A DNA stretch of 7,146 nucleotides from Myxococcales bacterium. Lineage in GTDB: Bacteria > Myxococcota_A > Bradymonadia > Bradymonadales > Bradymonadaceae. Shown here one piece after another: positions 5,844 through 7,146 of the stretch. The position numbers and the translations under genes are program-made. The notes below the pieces were generated by a model. The model worked only from the letters and a program-made list of their open reading frames with translations, had not been told where the DNA came from and ran no database searches. The DNA is taken from positions 1-7,146 of the forward strand of contig SKNI01000401.1 in the NCBI GenBank assembly GCA_007120615.1. The letters run 5' to 3'. The stretch's first letter is position 1; each line of letters begins with the position of its first letter.

Positions 5844-6791
5844 ATGCCAATGTCTGCACCTATGCCTCCCGAAAGCGACCTCTTTTTATCGGTCATCATC
5901 CCGGTGTACAACGACTTTGAAGGGCTTCGAGATACCCTGGAGTCACTGAATACTCAGGATGTGGGAGACGACGCCTTCGAGGTGATCGTCGCCGACAACG
6001 GTTCCACCGACGGCACCTGGCGAAAGGCGAAACAATACGCCCATAAGTCCCAGCAGCAGATCACCGTGGTGCAGGAAAAGCAGATTCAGAGCTCCTACGC
6101 TGCCAGAAATCGGGGCATCGAAGAGGCCCGGGGCGACGTCTTTTGCTTTCTCGACGCCGATATGGTCGCGCCATACGACTATATTCGACAGGTGAGCCAA
6201 CGATTTACCGAAACCGACGTCGACTATCTTGCGGCCGACGTATTCATCACCACCGATTCATCGAGCCTGACCAGCATCTACAACTCGGTCACCGGATTCC
6301 CCGTGGCCCGCTATCTGGAGCGCGGCCACTATGCCCCGACCTGCTGCTTATCGGTTCGCCGCGACGTCGTCGAGAGCCTTGGAAATTTCGACTCCCGTCT
6401 GGAGTCCGGCGGCGATATGGAGTTTGGCCAGCGGGTCCATGCCGCCGGCCTGGTGCAGGCATTTGCCCCGGACGTCACCCTCCACCATCCCCCGCGTCGA
6501 ACCTTTGCGTCGTTGATGAACAAACAAAAGCGAATCGGCCGCGGCCACGCCCAGCTCACCTTCTACTACCCCGCCCGCTACTCGCTGCTCGCTCAATTAT
6601 ACGTCAAGACCACTCGGTACTTTCTCCCCGGAAACCCGGCCTCGATTCACACCCAATGCCAACAACGGGAGCTCGACGTCGACTTCCCCACCGCCTTCGC
6701 CATTTCCACCCTCCAGATACCACTGGCCTGGGCAGGATTGCTTGCCTACCTGAACGAAACCAGACGCTTGCTGCTCCAAAACGAAAGATAA
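5844..6791 (+). CDS. Glycosyltransferase family 2 protein
   Basis: 315 aa with a GT-A fold signature. Residues 15-25 are LSVIIPVYNDF, the nucleotide-binding strand; DNGSTDGTW is at 51-59; SYAARNRGIEEARGD at 84-98. The metal-binding DxD is LDADM (Asp104, Asp106). GGDMEFGQR at 189-197 is the usual ED-type acceptor/catalytic motif, and KQKRIGRGHAQ lies near 227-237. All hallmarks are present, so the enzyme is probably active, transferring a sugar from a nucleotide-sugar donor to a saccharide or lipid acceptor at the cytoplasmic membrane face. There is no clear transmembrane helix; 283-302 is only mildly hydrophobic. In-frame ATGs at 5844, 5850 and 5862 all precede the first strand, and none has a good ribosome binding site, so the start may shift by up to 6 codons. 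A second glycosyltransferase gene lies convergently downstream, suggesting a polysaccharide locus to the right. The substrate cannot be predicted. Confidence 0.9.
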   Translation: MPMSAPMPPESDLFLSVIIPVYNDFEGLRDTLESLNTQDVGDDAFEVIVADNGSTDGTWRKAKQYAHKSQQQITVVQEKQIQSSYAARNRGIEEARGDVFCFLDADMVAPYDYIRQVSQRFTETDVDYLAADVFITTDSSSLTSIYNSVTGFPVARYLERGHYAPTCCLSVRRDVVESLGNFDSRLESGGDMEFGQRVHAAGLVQAFAPDVTLHHPPRRTFASLMNKQKRIGRGHAQLTFYYPARYSLLAQLYVKTTRYFLPGNPASIHTQCQQRELDVDFPTAFAISTLQIPLAWAGLLAYLNETRRLLLQNER

Positions 6792-6994
6792 CCAACGCCC
6801 ATCAAGCGCTGACCAACTTCGATCACTTCAAAACAACTTCCCGGTCGAGTTCGACACTCTTCGACCACCGAATTTCGACTTCCACATCGATTATCGGTGA
6901 GCCCGCCTCCTCGTAGATAACTCTGAAGGTAATTTTCGGCGACTTCGGTCACATCGAGGTCAGCGTCCGGTTGTTCTTCGAAGATAAGTGTCGC
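6792..6994. other. Intergenic region between convergent glycosyltransferase genes
   Basis: About 200 bp without an intact gene and without a convincing intrinsic terminator hairpin. The minus strand carries protein-like reading (see the remnant at 6826-6994), but no start signal. Confidence 0.5.
6826..6994 (-). pseudogene. Possible decayed coding remnant with a frameshift
   Basis: On the minus strand, directly after the stop of the right-edge glycosyltransferase, one frame reads ATLIFEEQPDADLDVTEVAE (6935-6994). A second frame then reads KITFRVIYEEAGSPIIDVEV and on through EIRWSKSVELDREVVLK to a TGA at 6823-6825. The switch falls at an AAAA run (6933-6938). The alternating hydrophobic/charged pattern of the second part looks like real beta-strand protein. 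No family is recognised and no ribosome binding site is seen. It could equally be chance in a short gap. Confidence 0.25.
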
Positions 6995-7146
6995 TCAAAA
7001 CGCATTGACCGACGTTCCGAAACGGGTGCCGATCATCTCGATCAACCTCCGGTTGAGCTCTCGAACCGAAAAATGCTCCTCCACCGTCGCCCTCCCCTGA
7101 CGTCCGAACTCCTCCCAACCCCGGGGATCCCCCACCAACCTTCGCA
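6995..7146 (-). CDS. C-terminal end of a GT4-type glycosyltransferase, 5'-partial
   Basis: The minus strand is open from the right edge to a TGA at 6995-6997, giving 49 residues: RRLVGDPRGWEEFGRQGRAT, then VEEHFSVRELNRRLIEMIGT and RFGTSVNAF. This matches the usual ending of GT-B fold group 1 glycosyltransferases, where a 'LL.DP..w..mG..GR..VeehFs...l...L...Y' stretch follows the nucleotide-sugar site. The active-site part lies outside the window, so activity and substrate cannot be judged. The gene converges on the GT2 gene. Confidence 0.7.
   Translation of the reverse strand, partial: RRLVGDPRGWEEFGRQGRATVEEHFSVRELNRRLIEMIGTRFGTSVNAF

Noticed and set aside
5645..5911. Minus-strand 88-codon open frame upstream of the SUKH gene
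   Set aside because: It runs through the promoter and palindrome of that gene and through the glycosyltransferase start. It has no ribosome binding site and an irregular composition.
6143..6916. Plus-strand 257-codon open frame overlapping the GT2 gene
   Set aside because: Arg/Pro-rich out-of-frame reading of the glycosyltransferase. The GT2 motifs lie in the other frame.

Overview
The window looks like a chromosomal accessory stretch from a moderately GC-rich Gram-negative bacterium. Two neighbouring lipoprotein genes each encode a signal peptide with a lipobox, followed by an Asp/Gly/Ser-rich acidic linker. One of them continues into a very cysteine-rich secreted body. That style is common in Myxococcota and Bradymonadales-type bacteria, so a member of those groups is my best guess. 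This is inference from protein style only; no rRNA or marker gene is present.

Layout, left to right: (1) 1-819, plus strand: the C-terminal part of a HipA-family protein kinase whose start lies outside the window. (2) 827-1052: a non-coding array of 43-bp repeats. (3) 1003-1500, minus strand: a lipoprotein gene interrupted by an in-frame TAG and apparently decayed at its 3' end, where it runs into the repeats. (4) 1578-2801, minus strand: an intact Cys-rich lipoprotein gene just upstream of the broken one, probably one transcription unit. (5) 2802-3040: a divergent intergenic region. (6) 3041-3322, plus strand: a 93-aa helical protein of unknown function. Its stop lies 3 bp from the stop of (7) 3326-5632, minus strand: a 768-aa protein with a C-terminal SMI1/KNR4 (SUKH)-like domain on a long, mostly helical region I do not recognise. 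(8) 5633-5843: a regulatory region between two divergent genes. It holds a well-formed minus-strand promoter covered by a perfect inverted repeat, a weaker plus-strand promoter, and a 17-bp direct repeat ending at the next start codon. (9) 5844-6791, plus strand: a GT2 family glycosyltransferase. (10) 6792-6994: non-coding, with traces of a decayed reading frame. (11) 6995-7146, minus strand: the C-terminal end of what looks like a GT4-type glycosyltransferase running off the right edge.

The genes do not form one obvious pathway. The HipA kinase is half of a toxin-antitoxin-type module whose antitoxin should lie upstream. The lipoprotein pair is a cell-envelope unit in which one member is degrading. 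The two glycosyltransferases at the right suggest the edge of a surface-polysaccharide locus. The SUKH protein and its convergent small neighbour are the least understood part. No clearly new multi-gene system is demonstrable here. The strongest second-look signals are the interrupted lipoprotein with its adjoining repeat array, the operator-like palindrome at the SUKH promoter, and the direct repeat that occupies the place of a ribosome binding site before the glycosyltransferase.
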